The notes beneath the pieces were generated by a model that saw only the letters and a program-made list of their open reading frames with translations, was not told the origin of the DNA and searched no databases. From the NCBI GenBank assembly GCA_021229015.1, contig CM037788.1, positions 43,568,696 to 43,632,695 of the forward strand: a stretch of 64,000 nucleotides of DNA. The letters run 5' to 3'. The DNA comes from Solen grandis (Eukaryota; Mollusca; Bivalvia; Adapedonta; Solenidae). Below, piece by piece: positions 22,646 to 35,390 of the stretch; the stretch's first letter is position 1, and every line of letters starts with the position of its first letter. A program made the position numbers and the translations under genes.

Positions 22646-23629
22646 AGCTCAACTATTCGAAGAATATGAAAGCTATTGTAGTCGCCTTGGCGTCGGCATC
22701 AGCGTTGCAGCTTTTGGTTAAAGTTTTGCGTACAAGTTACTATCAACCATATACCTCAATAACCATTTATGGTATTGACTTGAAAGTTTATAAACATGTT
22801 CAGGGGCATCAGACAACCAAGGTAGATAACTCTTCACTGAATTTAATATGAATTATGGCCCCTTTTTAACTTAGAAATTTTGGTTAAAGTTTTGCATGCA
22901 ATAGAAAATTTGATTAAAGTTATGTGTGCAAGCTACTATCTAGTTTGTATCTCAATAACCATTCATGGTATTGACTTGAAAGTTTTTGAATATGTTTAGG
23001 GGCATCAGACAACCATGGTAGATAACTCTTGATAGAATATGTTACAAATTATGGCCCCTTTTTAACTTAAATTTTTTTGTTAAAGTTTTGCATGCAAGGT
23101 ACTTTCATGCTAATATCTCAGTATCCAGGCATAGGATTGATTTAAAACATCTTTAATATGCTTAGGGGTATCATACTTTCATGGTAGATAACTCTTGATA
23201 GAATATGTTACAAATTATTGCCCTTTTTAACTTAGAAATTTTTGTTAAAGTTTTGCATGCAAGTTATTTTCATGCTAATATCTCAGTATCCAGGCATGCA
23301 ACTGATTTTAAACATCTTTAATATGTTTAGGAGTATCATACTATCAAGGTAGATAACTTTTGATGGAATATATTACAAGTTATGGCCCCTTTTTTAACTT
23401 AGAAATGTTGGTTAAAGTTTTGCTTGCACAGTGTTATTGTGCTTATGTCTCAGTAACTAGGCATGGGATTGATTTTAGAAATCATAAAAATATTAAAGGG
23501 TATCAGACTATCAAGGTATATCTTTTTTGACTATTATTATGTACATGGTATATGAAGGGCAAGAATTGAAATAGATTTCATTTGATTTACCAACAAGCAT
23601 TTTGAAGAGTCGAGTGTGCTGTCCTCTTG
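22646..23629 (+). mobile_element. Tandem-core (Helitron/pearl-like) element
   Basis: It begins TTTTT-AGCTCAACTATTCGAAG and contains diverged ~165-bp units built around TTGGTTAAAGTTTTGCATGC and GGCATCAGACAACCA. It ends AGTCGAGTGTGCTGTCCTCTTG-TT. The terminal hairpin of its relatives (GCTGTC..GACAGC) is incomplete here. Head and tail are almost identical to 25893-27435. Confidence 0.75.
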
Positions 23630-23903
23630 TTAGATAATATAATGAAACTTGGTAGATGCATAGATAGACCTCACTGGTATGGGACTCATGTGTTGTGTGC
23701 AACACCAGTTACTTGATGTACTGGTCATTTCCATACTAAGTTCTAGTGTGGTATAGAAATAGTTTGATGGTTTATTAATTGCCTTTCATCAGGTTTCACT
23801 CAACTTTTCAAGAAAAACTTCATCTTAGAGGGATTCTTTTTCTTTAATAAAAGTTCTTAAATATTTAGTTTTCAAATAAAAATTGTTAGTTGTAAGGATA
23901 TTT

Positions 23904-24006
23904 AGGATCTCATATGAGTTATCATATAAAATTTTATTAAACAAGTTTTTTACCATTTTCTTGGATGAGATTAATAAAATTTTATGACAACGCATGTGAG
24001 ATTCTT
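23904..24006. mobile_element. Small hairpin MITE (~100 bp)
   Basis: Inverted arms of about 35 bp, GATCTCATATGAGTTATCAT..AAAATTTTATTAA and its imperfect complement ending CATGTGAGATTC, surround a ~35 bp loop. No target duplication is clear. Confidence 0.6.
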
Positions 24007-24537
24007 TTTATCACATGACTTTAAATGTTGAGATTAAATGTTTTGATGTTTAATGCACGTTTTTGCATGTTGTTTTTATCCTATGAATTGTATAGGGTTA
24101 AATGACTTCATGATGTTGTTATACTGAATAGAAAAAAAAAATGTAATGGTTATATTACACTGAAAACAAGGAACATCATGTAATAAATTAGATTATGTCA
24201 ACTTTGTAATGTTTTTGAATATTTCTATAAAACAGGAATGGTGGAATGCATTTTCTTAATAAGAATTCAAGTACTACTTAGCACTCTGGTGGAGTTTTAG
24301 CCATGGCATTAGTAGTTGTTTGCCACAGACAAGCAAGATCCTGATCTTGGCAAGTAAAGGCTGGCAAATGGTTATAAACCATTCAGAAAGATATCCTCAT
24401 TTGTTTATGTTTTCAATTAAAAATGTTTGTAATGATATCAAGAAAATCTGTTTACTTTATTGTTTCTTTGTTTCAAAAGTTTTGAACAATGCAACATCTG
24501 GGCTTTTGTAATGGGAACCTCAATGTTTAATATGTAT

Positions 24538-24750
24538 TTAACCTTTACAATGCTGTTGGCACTTTTAACTGCCTTTGCGACCATTGCAAATCAAGATCAG
24601 CCTGCAATTCCATGCAGACTGATCTTGGTATGCACTATTCATTATTTGGTCAGTAAATTTTCAGCAAGCACCCCCATAAACAACTAATGGTACACTCTAA
24701 AATGAAGGAAGGACAAGTCCAATTAAGAAATTTAGTATGGTAAGGGTTAA
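24538..24750. mobile_element. TTAA hairpin element, family III
   Basis: TTAA at both ends, with imperfect termini CCTTTACAATG and TAGTATGGTAAGG. An internal hairpin at about 24591-24630 has AAGATCAGCCTGCA on one side and TGCAGACTGATCTT on the other. The rest does not resemble families I or II. Confidence 0.65.
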
Positions 24751-25140
24751 ATATCAGAAGCCTTCTGAACATTCAAGCCAATTTCTATCATGCAGTTTTG
24801 TGCAGTAAATAATTATGCATTTTTTTAAAAAAAAAATTGCAAAAAAAGTTATATCAGGAATTTTAATTGTAAACATGAAATGTTAATTAAAGTAATACAG
24901 ATGGAAAGTTTTAATCACAATTTATAATGATTCTTGTACCCAGCTTCTGATGCAGCTTTGAATTTGGCGTGTGCATTCCAGAGGAGTGTCATGAAACATC
25001 TAGATTTGAAAGCAAATGCGGCTGATAGTGTTTTAACTTTGCCAGGCATTGAAATAGCTTTTATACTTGTAAAACAAATGTTTGGCAAGAATATTGTACT
25101 ATAAAATGTAAAAAGATGTCCCAAATTTTCCACTTTAACA

Positions 25141-25320
25141 TATGTAAAACCTCATATAAAGACCACCTAAGTATATGATCCACTTCACTTTTAAGACCAG
25201 TATTTCCAAGTCCCTTTTCCTAGGTTTACTTTATTGAACTCAATAATCAGACCACCTCCCTCATTCAGACCATTTGATCACAGTATAAATGGTTGTCTGA
25301 TAATTGAGGTTTTACTGTAT
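25141..25320. mobile_element. Short MITE with GTAAAACCTC termini
   Basis: The left end TATGTAAAACCTCATATAA is complementary to the right end TTGAGGTTTTACTGTA, and internal GACCACC/GGTTGTC blocks also pair. Flanking TA on both sides suits a Tc1/mariner-type target, which is inference. Confidence 0.6.
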
Positions 25321-25892
25321 TGAGTTTTAAATTAGATATTGACCAGTAAACCTAAGGCCATGTATTTTTTCATGGAGTTTGAAGGCTTGTTGCAAGATTG
25401 TCAGAATATTTTCACCAGATTATAATCTCAGAATAATAATAAAATTGAATAAAATATGAAAGCATAAAACATGCAGGGAAGAAAGTTGTCTCATGTTCTG
25501 TTTGCACCATGAAGAAAATATGCAGATTTAAAATGTTCAATGTGTAATGGAGTCAAACTGGAGAAGTTTTGGGATATTGATATGGTTTGTTTAAACGTAT
25601 AGAGCTCTGGACAAGTGGTTTGGAAAGTACTTGCTGCTCAACTGGACAAGAAGTTGAAAAGGTGAATTATTGAGATCTTCATTCAATCGTTAATTAACTG
25701 TCAACCTGAAGCACAATTTGAGGGCTTGGTGTAAAACTATTGTAGCTTCTTTCTTTACTTCTATGTAGGTACTATAGTTTCGTATCATATTCGTGGATAT
25801 AATTCCTATACTTAATTAAGGGGAAGCTAGCTGAAATATGTACTTTGTAGTCATAAAAATTTAATAAACTGTCCTGACAGAATAACATTTTT

Positions 25893-27435
25893 AGCTTGAC
25901 TATTCGAAGAATATGAGAGCTATTGTTCTACAATAGCTCAAGGGCGACAGTCGCCCTTGCGTCGGCATCGGCGTTGCAGCTTTTGGTTAAAGTTTTGCGT
26001 GCAAGTTACTATCAACCTTATATCTCAATTACCGTTTATGATATTGACTTGAAAGTTTATAAATATGTTCAGGGGCATCAGACAACCAAGTTAGATAACT
26101 CTTCACTGAATTTAATATGAATTATGGCCCCTTTTTAACTTAGAAATTTTGGTTAAAGTTTTGCATGCAATAGAAAATTTGATTAAAGTTTTGTGTGCAA
26201 GCTACTATCTAGTTTGTATCTCAATAACCATTCATGGTATTGACTTGAAAGTTTATGAATATGTTTAGGGGCATCAGACAACCAAAGTAGATAACTCTTG
26301 ATGGAATATATTACAAATAATGGCCCCTTTTTAACTTAGAAATTTTGGTTAAAGTTTTGCATTCAAGTACTTTCATGCTATATCTCAGTATCCAGCATGG
26401 ATTGATTTAAAACATCTTTAATATGTTTAGTAGTATCATACTTTCATGGTAGATACTCTGATGGAATATGTTACAATATGCCCTTTTAACTTAGAAATTT
26501 GGTAAAGTTGCATCAAGTACTTTCATGCTTATATCTAGATCCAGGCATGGATGATTAAACATCTTTATATGTTAGGGTATCAACTTAGGAAGATAACCTT
26601 GATGGAATTTAAATTATGCCCTTTTAACTTAGAATCTTTGTTAAATTTGCATCAAGTACTTCCAGCTTATCTCAGATTGCATTGAAATTAAAGTTAAGAG
26701 TTCATCTAACAAGGAGATACTTTAGGATATTTACAATTATGGCCTTTAACTTGATTTTGGTAAAGTTTTGCATGCAAGTACATGCTTATTCTCAGACAGC
26801 ATGGATTGATTTTAACATCTAATATTAGGGTATCAACTTTCATGGTAATATTTGAGAATTATGTTACAATTATTGATTGTGCAAGATTAAAATTTTCATT
26901 TGCATTATACTTCAGCAATTTTAAGTCAGGCATGCGAATGTTGAACATCTTTAATATGTTTAGGGGTATCATACTATAAAGGAAGATAACACTTGATGGA
27001 ATATATTAAAAATTATGACCACCTTTTAACTTAGAATTTTGGTTTAAATTTTGCATTCAAGCTACTATCCAGCTTATCTCTCAGAAATTGCTTGTGGAAT
27101 TGACTAGAAAGTTAAGGAGTGTCTTCAGTGGCATCAGAAAACTAAGGAGGATAACTTTTGGACTGAATTTTGTACAAATTATGGCCCTTTTCAAACTTGG
27201 ATTTTTGGTTAAAGTTTTGCATGCACAGTGTTATTGTGCTTATGTCTCAGTAACTAGGCATGGGATTGATTTTAGACATCATAAAAATATTAAGGGGTAT
27301 CAGACTATCAAGGTATATCATTTTTGACTATTATTATGTACATGGTATATGAAGGGCAAGAATTGAAATAGATTTCATTTGATTTACCAACAAACATTTT
27401 GAATAGTCGAGTGTGCTGTCCTCTGACAGCTCTTG
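25893..27435 (+). mobile_element. Tandem-core (Helitron/pearl-like) element, long form
   Basis: It begins TTTTT-AGCTTGACTATTCGAAG and has about eight diverged ~160-bp units. It ends with the hairpin GCTGTC-CTCT-GACAGC followed by TCTTG-TTTTT. The head and last unit match 22646-23629 closely. Units at about 26350-26830 are oddly shortened by many 1-2 base losses. Short frames such as 25923-26120 read the repeat and are not genes. Confidence 0.78.
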
Positions 27436-30400
27436 TTTTTATAAATATATAGTTGTTCTCTTAAATTTTTCAGGCCAAATGTTATATATATTCTCTAGAA
27501 CATGTACATGTACATTAAAGTTAGTTTCACTGTCTGTTTCCTCCACAGAGCACTTTACCTTTTTATCTATGTTAATTTTGACTTCCTGGAATGAAATGCT
27601 TCACAGATAATTATTTGTATGTCATAAAACCATTCTACATTCTCCATTACTTTGATCCTCATTAAGGCTGCACATCTTTTTAAAGAAAGATATTACTTCT
27701 TAAGTCATAACATGATAATGATATTAAGTAATAAAACAGCAAGGATTGTTGGTGTTTTTTTTTACAATCTTAGCATTAGGTTGGATTTCGTTTTGAGCTA
27801 AAATGGTTTGTTGTTGTTTTGTTTTTTTGTGTGTGTGTGTGAAACCCCAAAGACTGTTGTTTGTTAAATTAATGTGTTCTAATTTCAACATGGCTTTTTA
27901 CACAATTTTTATTTCTCAAACCTCATTATAGAAATATTTTTTGGCAGTAATTTCTGATGAGAGGTTTTTGCCTCATTAGAAAGGGGGAAATGTTTGCTTT
28001 TTCCTGGTAATAGGTCAGACAGTCAATGTGTAATTGGCAAAAATATGCGCTATCAAGTTTGTATAAGCATTTCAACACATGAGTCAGTGGGGATTTCCTG
28101 CATTCTAATTTAAATCATGGGATGTTATATGCAGAATTAAGTTTTAAAATTTAAATATTTTATAATTTATGTTTCATCTTTTCTTTCATGTAAGATATTA
28201 AGACTATATTGCTCAATATTAAGCCAGAATCAGTGGAAGGAAAGAGCTCGATTAATGTAGAACTAATTCCAGTTGGAGTAACAAATAATCTTTAATGAAG
28301 CAGGCCTTATTCATGAGCTTATCTTTGAGCCAGTCTCTCCTTTGTCTATTTTAGGAGATCAAACATAAAGCTGATTGCCTTCTTTACTTTAATGTGAAAT
28401 TTATCACTATTGAGGCTTTTATCCCGGTGTTTTGACCTTAGAATATTGATCTAGATGTTTCTGTCTGTCTTAGATGTTCTTAAGATAGAAAGCCATGTTA
28501 CGAAGGTTTCCTTTCACCACGGATGTTGCAGGACAATTAAAGATGGAGAAACGGAATTTGAGGGTATTTCTTGCCACATGATACATCCACTGGAAGACAG
28601 GACTTCTAGTTCTTGGTTTTATAGCAGTTTCATCTCACTATAAATAAAAGTCTTACATTTGTTAACTGCATCAAATAAATTAAAGAGACTCCCACTGTTT
28701 CCACACTGATAAAAGGCTAGAAATAGTCCTCATTTGTGTACCCATAATTTGTGATGTTGTTCTACTTTCGATTTGGCGATATCCCTACGGAGAGGCGTGA
28801 CAACCAGTGCAAAAATAGCATATTGCGCTGAGCGGCTCATTGATGGGGACTCCTTTTTCATATGTTTTCAGATTTTGTGGGGAAAAAAAGAACAATGTGT
28901 TGTTTAGATGCTATTTTTCAGACATAAGACTCAAAACATATTTCATGTTGGGGCTTTTTTTCATTTTGAATCAGAGGCTGTTCATTAAGATGCCTTCCCC
29001 TCCGATTTTTTTTTAAAATTAATGCAGTTTTCCCCAAATTTTAATCTTACTCAAGGATTTTTCTTTCCCCAATAAAAAAATGGTGTTATTTTCCAAAAAA
29101 TATGATATTAAGGCCCCTTTCCCAACATCTGAGAAGAAGGCCTGCATCTTATAAAATTTTGTCAAGATATTCTTACCTGCCTTTCACTTCTTTCCATTTA
29201 ACTTGAAGAAGATTGAAGTTCTGTTGTTGTTTTTTGCTTCACTGAACCACATTTTGTCAGAAATTTACGCAACAATGAAACAAGACATTATTGGGTCACC
29301 CCTATTATTTCTGTTACTTCCATTTGTTGATGTAAGTTTCTGCTGGTACGACCTCATTTTGAAAGAAATATGTGTGGCATATTAAAGGTAATTAGGCTAC
29401 ATTCTAGCAGCTGGTAAAACTCATCATTTTGACATTATCTTAACTCGGTTAAGGATGACAGCAGCTTGAGTTGACTGACACATGAAAAAAAAAATTCATT
29501 GGGATGTGCATTATGTGCGAGAAGAAGGGTGTACTAATAGGATTTTAGATGTAATTAATATTAATGTATGGAGCAATAGGTGGGGTAATCAGTCTGTTTT
29601 TTTTTGTCTGATATATGCTGACAACGCATGGTATTGTACAGCAGATGTATTGGGGAGTGCTGGGATTTCTGGATTTGTTACTGTCACATTTTTTTTTTTT
29701 TTTTTTGATAAACAGTTTTTTTAGTGTTGATATACTGACATGTATGTTATCAGATCCATTCATAGACTACTTCGGATTTAATTGGACTTCTAATGATGCA
29801 TGTCTAATGCTGGCATTTTCACCAAATTCCAAATAGTTTAATAATTTTTCTTCATTATTACGTTATTAAAATCATATTATCAGTGTAAAATTTATTAAGA
29901 GAGAATGATTTACTCCTTTTTCATGAAGGCTTATAAATTTCTTCACACCCTGAAAGGATATCATTGATCAAAAGATCCCTGATCAAGGTACATCACTGAT
30001 AAGGGTTATATCACCAGTATAATTATATTTTATTATAGATTTGTTTTCTGAAGATTTTGATGGTTTTCATTTTAACAGCCTAATTGCTTATCAGCTCTAG
30101 AGTGTCACATTAGCCCTTAAGTCTTACAAGTTTTATAGCACATTTTTTTACAATGCTGATATGAAAATGAATATAATTGAAATACTGACATGCACTTAAT
30201 GGTAGCGACACCAAGGTATTCAGTTAGATGAATTACATAACAGCTGATTTTGATAAAATAAAAGTCTTGATGATCAAGATGAAAAACTGGGTATTAGATG
30301 ATATTGTATCTATATCACAGCATGGAAGATGATGTGCTTCTCGTTTTTGTTTACATATTTCAACAACAAACTTCAGGTATGATGATAATTGAGACAGGAA

Positions 30401-31051
30401 AAATGACAAAAAATTCAAGAGTGCCATTTCTTTTCCATTTACTCTGAAAATTGTCATTACATTAATGATTTTGTTTTTATTTTTTGCATTGTGTGGTGTC
30501 TAGGCAAGCAATTTTCTCAAACATATGCAAGGGATGAACAAAAATAAATGTACTGGTAGACTTTTGCTACATGGGGTGTTTGTAAATAAAACATTTACTT
30601 TCATAAATGACAAAACATATATATTACAAAGTAATCTAAAATGATGATAGCTTTTATGAGTTCTTTAAGTGCACCAATAATTTTGATAACCAAAGTGATT
30701 TATAGGTGGCGCACTTGATTTTAATGATATTTGGTTTAAATTATATAATTTATGTGTTGAATTAAATAAAATATAGACATGGGAAAAGGGCCAAACTTAG
30801 GCATGTCACAGTTTTATGTGTACATTAAGTCATTTAAGAATCTAACATCATTTGAGAATTTTGTTTTGATAAAAAGCAACATTTGTCATGCCTTATCACC
30901 AACATAAGCATCATAAAAATGTTGTAATCAAATATGCTTGAAATTAATGTAATCATTAAGGTCTGCCACAATCCTGTAAAAACTCTAATGCTCAAAAAGA
31001 TTGAAAAGATGCAGAGAAATTCTGCCATAGGCAGGGTGCTTGTGTTTAAAG
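27436..31051. other. AT-rich non-coding DNA
   Basis: A GT run lies at about 27827-27841 and a T run at about 29690-29706. No exon, RNA gene or mobile element is recognised; small open frames here have no family resemblance that I can see. Confidence 0.4.
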
Positions 31052-31200
31052 TAAAGTCCCTGTAATGGTTCTGCTTCATCTTGGACAACTTAACCTCTAC
31101 CAAGCTAACCAAGGTTCCCTAATGAAACATTCGGAAACCTTGGTAATCTCTGTGAAAGGCCATGAGGTTCGAAATGTAGTGGAACCATTAAAGGGACTTA
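31052..31200. mobile_element. Short TA-flanked MITE
   Basis: Termini AAGTCCCTGTAATGGTTC and GAACCATTAAAGGGACTT are inverted repeats with one mismatch, flanked by TA on each side. Internal ACCAAGGTTCCCTAATGAAAC and TTCGGAAACCTTGGT also pair, so the whole 149 bp folds as a hairpin. A Tc1/mariner-type non-autonomous element is the likely class. Confidence 0.75.
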
Positions 31201-31884
31201 CCTTAAATGGCATTGGAGGTTTTTTGATGGCCAGGAGAGAAGGAATAAATGAACATTTGATCACTTTGGCATATCTGGTAGCCCTTAAAGACCATTTTGC
31301 TTTGATTGTAGTTTTTCTGTATTATCATTATAATTTTTTATTTGGTTAGGATATGCTGGAGAAATGCAATTTACATTCTTGTAATTTATTTGTAAAATTT
31401 TAAATTATATGAAAGTTAAGTATTTCGAAAGTCTACCCTATTTTGGATCATCCTCTGTATATTAGATTTTGTGAAGCAATTTGAAATAACCTGTACATGA
31501 CTGTTTTCCAAATAGAGGGAAACTGTCTCATAGATTCAGATTTTCGGCAATTTGGGAAAATTGTTTCTCAATAAGGCAAAAGAAAAAGGATAAAATAAAT
31601 AGATATGCAAACCATGAGGGGGATGGCCATGCATGTTGGAGAATACTAATTACCTTAGAAAGATATTCTCAGGGATCAGGATAAGTTTAAGACTAAAGTA
31701 ATTTACAAAAAGCTCAATTTTGTATCCTGTAGGGTCTAATTCATCTGTCTTATGAGTCTATATTTGGACTCAGATTCAAGAAATGCTAATTTTTTGAAAT
31801 TGTGTGGAGCAGAATGTACCAACATACCATTGAAAATGGATTTATTTGCTGAAAATGAGGACAGGAGGCATTAAATCCCAGAAC
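31201..31884. other. Non-coding DNA
   Basis: Nothing recognised. Confidence 0.35.
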
Positions 31885-32000
31885 ATGATTTACCCTGTAC
31901 CTCGTATAGACCCATTTTGATCCAAGTAGAGCTAAATCAGATACGGTAGGGTCTTATAAGGGTCTCCTCTTTTTGCTCATACAATATTGTGGATCTGATT
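31885..32000 (+). mobile_element. Family II fragment
   Basis: TACCTCGTATAGACCCATTTTGA, a decayed hairpin region, then GCTCATACAATATTGTGG and CTGATTCTACACAGT, as in the left and middle parts of family II. Confidence 0.55.
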
Positions 32001-32038
32001 CTACACAGTTTGTGATGCGAAATTTTTTTTTGGATAAC

Positions 32039-32275
32039 CCAAGTCATAAAAAATGGACCTGTTAAAGCTCCCTTGTGTGACACTTAGCATATAAGGGTAG
32101 TTCCAGACTGGTTGGCCCGGTGTCAGGATAATGTGACTGGGTGTGGTATCATGCCACATGTCTATGGAGTGATACTGCAGTGTGGCAGCAAAATATCTGT
32201 CTCAAGTAGACATCATCTCCAAATGAATGAAATACCGTCGGTTAGACTTAAAACCAAATTAACAAACAAACAAAT
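32039..32275 (+). mobile_element. SINE-A copy, 5' truncated
   Basis: It starts within the body (CATAAAAAATGGACC) and carries all later SINE-A blocks to the AACAAACAAACAAA tail. The tRNA-like head is missing. Confidence 0.75.
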
Positions 32276-32747
32276 TTGGATAATCCTTGAATTTATTTAC
32301 GACAGTAATTAAAGTTCTGTTAATTAATATTCCTCAACATGAATATTCACATGTTAAAGGGCTATGCTAACTAGATGTATCTTTCTTTATAAAGAAAACA
32401 ACAACAAAAGATATTTCAAAACTTGAAAATTTTGACATAAAGTTTGAAATATGAACTTAATGATCAAAGAATTAGGACCAAGGAATCACTTTTCACAAAT
32501 CTGACATGCTCAATATCAGGTCATGTATAAAGGCTACTTTGGGACTTTTTAAGAGCCTAATGGAAGAACCTTGTGAACTCCAGTCTCCGCTTGTATTCAA
32601 TCATCTTTGCTGGATGCAAAATGCCAGTCCTGTTGGGCACATGTTAAGAGCATCTGCCATAGGAGTGGGAGGTTTAGATATAATTATAGCCAAAAAAAAA
32701 AAAAGTCATTATGAGATGGAAATGGGGTAACACCTTTGTTTTGGCAT

Positions 32748-32925
32748 GGTATCTGACCCTTTATCTCGTATACATTTAGACACATTTTTACACCATTGCA
32801 AACAGAGCAGACCCTGATCACATTGCTCCTTCTGGTGTTTTCTGATCAAGTTCACCTCTGGTTGCTGATCATACATTATTGGAGATCAGATCCTTTACAA
32901 ACTGCATGGCAAAGAAAAATCCATT
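32748..32925 (+). mobile_element. Family II element, cut by gap
   Basis: CGTATACATTTAGACACATTTT, the GACCCTGATCACATTGCTCC hairpin and TTGCTGATCATACATTATTG run to GGCAAAGAAAAATCCATT, where the N run begins. Confidence 0.65.
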
Positions 32926-33025
32926 NNNNNNNNNNNNNNNNNNNNNNNNNNNNNNNNNNNNNNNNNNNNNNNNNNNNNNNNNNNNNNNNNNNNNNNNNNN
33001 NNNNNNNNNNNNNNNNNNNNNNNNN
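32926..33025. other. Assembly gap (100 N)
   Basis: A run of exactly 100 N within or just after a family II repeat. Frames drawn across it are meaningless. Confidence 0.99.
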
Positions 33026-33557
33026 AAAAACCCTAGAATATAAGGATGCTGACATGTAAAAAATATCATTGATGGGCAGTAAAAGCCATAACCAGCTGAC
33101 AAGCCTAGTCACACCAACTACAAAGGTACTTTGATTACATCCATTCATAGGTTAATTAAAAGGTGATTGTAAAGCTAGACTTCCTGTGAATTTGAAAGGT
33201 CAAAACTGAAATTTCTGAAATAGTCTGGGTCTACCAGAAGCATGCAATCTGTTCAATCATCTTCCACAAGGGAGATAACTAGATAAAGTGATGAGAACAG
33301 AAACTGATATTTAACTGTGATTGATTGAAAGATAGACTGGCTTAAAGATTTAAATATGTAGCTGATTGGGTGGATAACTTGATTAATTTACTGGTTTTGG
33401 AAACCTTACACCTTAATACGTTTTTTTCTTTGTTCAGCAGACAAAAAAAACAACAACAGAAGATAAAGTAAGTTCCCACTGGAATATTAAATTAATTAAT
33501 TTCTTAATTTGCAAAAGCAAAGTTAAAATTTTCAAGTTAAATGGTCATTGTAATTAT

Positions 33558-33756
33558 TTAACCCTTTCCCCAAAGAGGACACCATGAAAAGACCTATGTG
33601 AACAGCATAAAACCAGATCAGCCTGCGAGTAGGTTTTATGCTGTTCGCTGCTCCTCAGTAAATTTGGTAAGGTTTAACTGTGGTTTTCTGCAGGTCAGGC
33701 TTTATGTGGTACCTAATGAGTGCGTCAAAATGAGTCTATATGAGGGAAAGGGTTAA
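33558..33756 (+). mobile_element. Family I MITE with internal deletions
   Basis: TTAA at both ends. The second hairpin arm is missing (GCGAGT joins directly to AGGTTTTATG), as is the block normally containing TGGTCTGGAAATGAGG. The left terminus reads CCCTTTCCCCAAAGAGG. Confidence 0.85.
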
Positions 33757-33803
33757 GGCAGTGCAAGATTTTTTATCATTTCTTGTACGTGGTCAATGGC
33801 TCT

Positions 33804-34026
33804 ATTAACCTCATAGAGGAAACCATGAAAAGACCTATGTGAACAGCATAAAACCAGATCAGCCTGCGAGTAACTCGCAGGCTGATCAGGTTTTATGCTG
33901 TTCGCTGCTCCTCAGTGGTCTGGAAATGAGGATTTTGTAATTAAATTTGGTAAGGTTTAACTGTGGTTTTCTGCAGATCAGGCTTTATGTGGTACCTATT
34001 GAGTTCGTCAAAATGAGTCTATTAAC
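33804..34026 (+). mobile_element. Family I MITE lacking outer terminal repeats
   Basis: The left end reads TTAA-CCTCATAGAGG and the right end ATGAGTCTA-TTAA, so the CCCTTTC parts of both termini are gone while the internal hairpin is perfect. TCTATTAACC occurs at both boundaries, which fits an insertion or repair event that kept a TTAA on each side. Confidence 0.8.
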
Positions 34027-35268
34027 CAATTGGAGCATGTTGTTTGAATTGTGCTGAGCATCAATTTAACATTATGCCTATTTTTTTTAAAAGAGGTCTG
34101 CAAAAATCTGTTTCAGTTTCAACCTTCCCTCAGTTTTTAGTGTTCGTATGGATGATTTCATATCCTGTCACAGCCCAAGGGTGAATGAACTTCATTTTAT
34201 GTGCTGGTACCCTCATTACACGTCAGTTGGTTTGGCCCACCGTTGGATTCAAACTCAATACCATGAGGAGGCGTTAAGTGAATTGGATAAGACAGGTATT
34301 AACAAGTTTGCCAAAGAAAGTGAAAGTCAGATGCTAAACATGTGGCCCTCGTTAAAGACCCTTCTATATTTTTAGTGTCAAAACAAGACACAAGTTCTTC
34401 ACATAAAACTCAAGTTGAATACATCAACATAATTTCAATGAGAAAACATAATTCTCAAGTGTTAGAAGCAATGTGCCTCCATTATTTTCCTTTAAATAAG
34501 CAGTTAATGTATGAGAAACTCTGAGGAAATGTACAGACAAACAAAACAGCACTATAATGGGCTGGAAAAAAATCCCTCTGAATGTGTTAGATGGTTAAGT
34601 AGTATATGAACAGACTGGTTTAGGTATATGCTTGGGAGTGTAAACTGTAGAGAAAGTCTTGTACTCTGGAACCAGTCCAAGTGGATCAGCAAAACAATGG
34701 CTGACATGTCAGTTCCAGTTAGTGTACATGTGAAGCGTTCTACAGCTTTCCGTGTTTCCAAGGTGTGCAATATAGTTTCTGTAGAGTAGGAAGGAGCACA
34801 ATGGACACAGTTTCCTGATGATGAGCAATCAGATATGATCAGATCTGTGATCTTCTATCACTTTCATTTGTTCATTAGCAAAGGCCGCTTACTGGGTTTG
34901 ACAGTAATCAAATGGCAACAGGGTCAGGTAGCTCTAGCTTGGAATTAAGGTCTTCATTGCTTGTCTGCTGAGATTCTGGAGATTACTTCAAATTTCTCAT
35001 TCCATCATTCAACTGTATCCTATGCGAACCTTTTCCAATTCACTTTAAAAATTTGAACTATTTTAAAATGTAGAGCATGCTTTTGTAGTGGAAATGACTG
35101 ATAAGTCTGGCATACTTGGCAAGAAGTTTTATAAAAATTGCTCTATTTCAAGAGAATGATCAAGGCTCGTGAATCGATATCAGATTGGGATAATTTGGAA
35201 AGGAGGCCATGAAGGAGATGATTGAAGATCCATCCTCATAAATTGGTCTTTAATTACATAATTTTAGA
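34027..35268. other. Non-coding DNA
   Basis: No gene seen. A stretch near 34170-34300 may be an old tRNA-derived SINE on the minus strand (GAGTTTGAATCC), but too decayed to call. Confidence 0.35.
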
Positions 35269-35390
35269 CAAGAGTGTTCTTTGGAACACATATGTGTCAC
35301 CTGCTGAAGAGTGACAGAAAAAGTGTAACAGACAGATGACAGAAAAGTGATCCCTATGTGTCACCTCTGCTTATAGCAGTTGATACAATA
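35269..35390 (-). mobile_element. Helitron-like element remnant
   Basis: CAAGA followed by the hairpin GTGTTC-TTTG-GAACAC, then ATATGTGTCACCTGCT, is the mirror of the hairpin-CTTG end of the long elements. After a short body it ends near CAGACAGATGACAGAAAAGTGATCCC and TGTGTCACCTCTGC. Confidence 0.5.

Noticed and set aside
34160..34310. Another tRNA-derived SINE on the minus strand
   Set aside because: Only a weak box B-like motif; no body block shared with the SINE families here.
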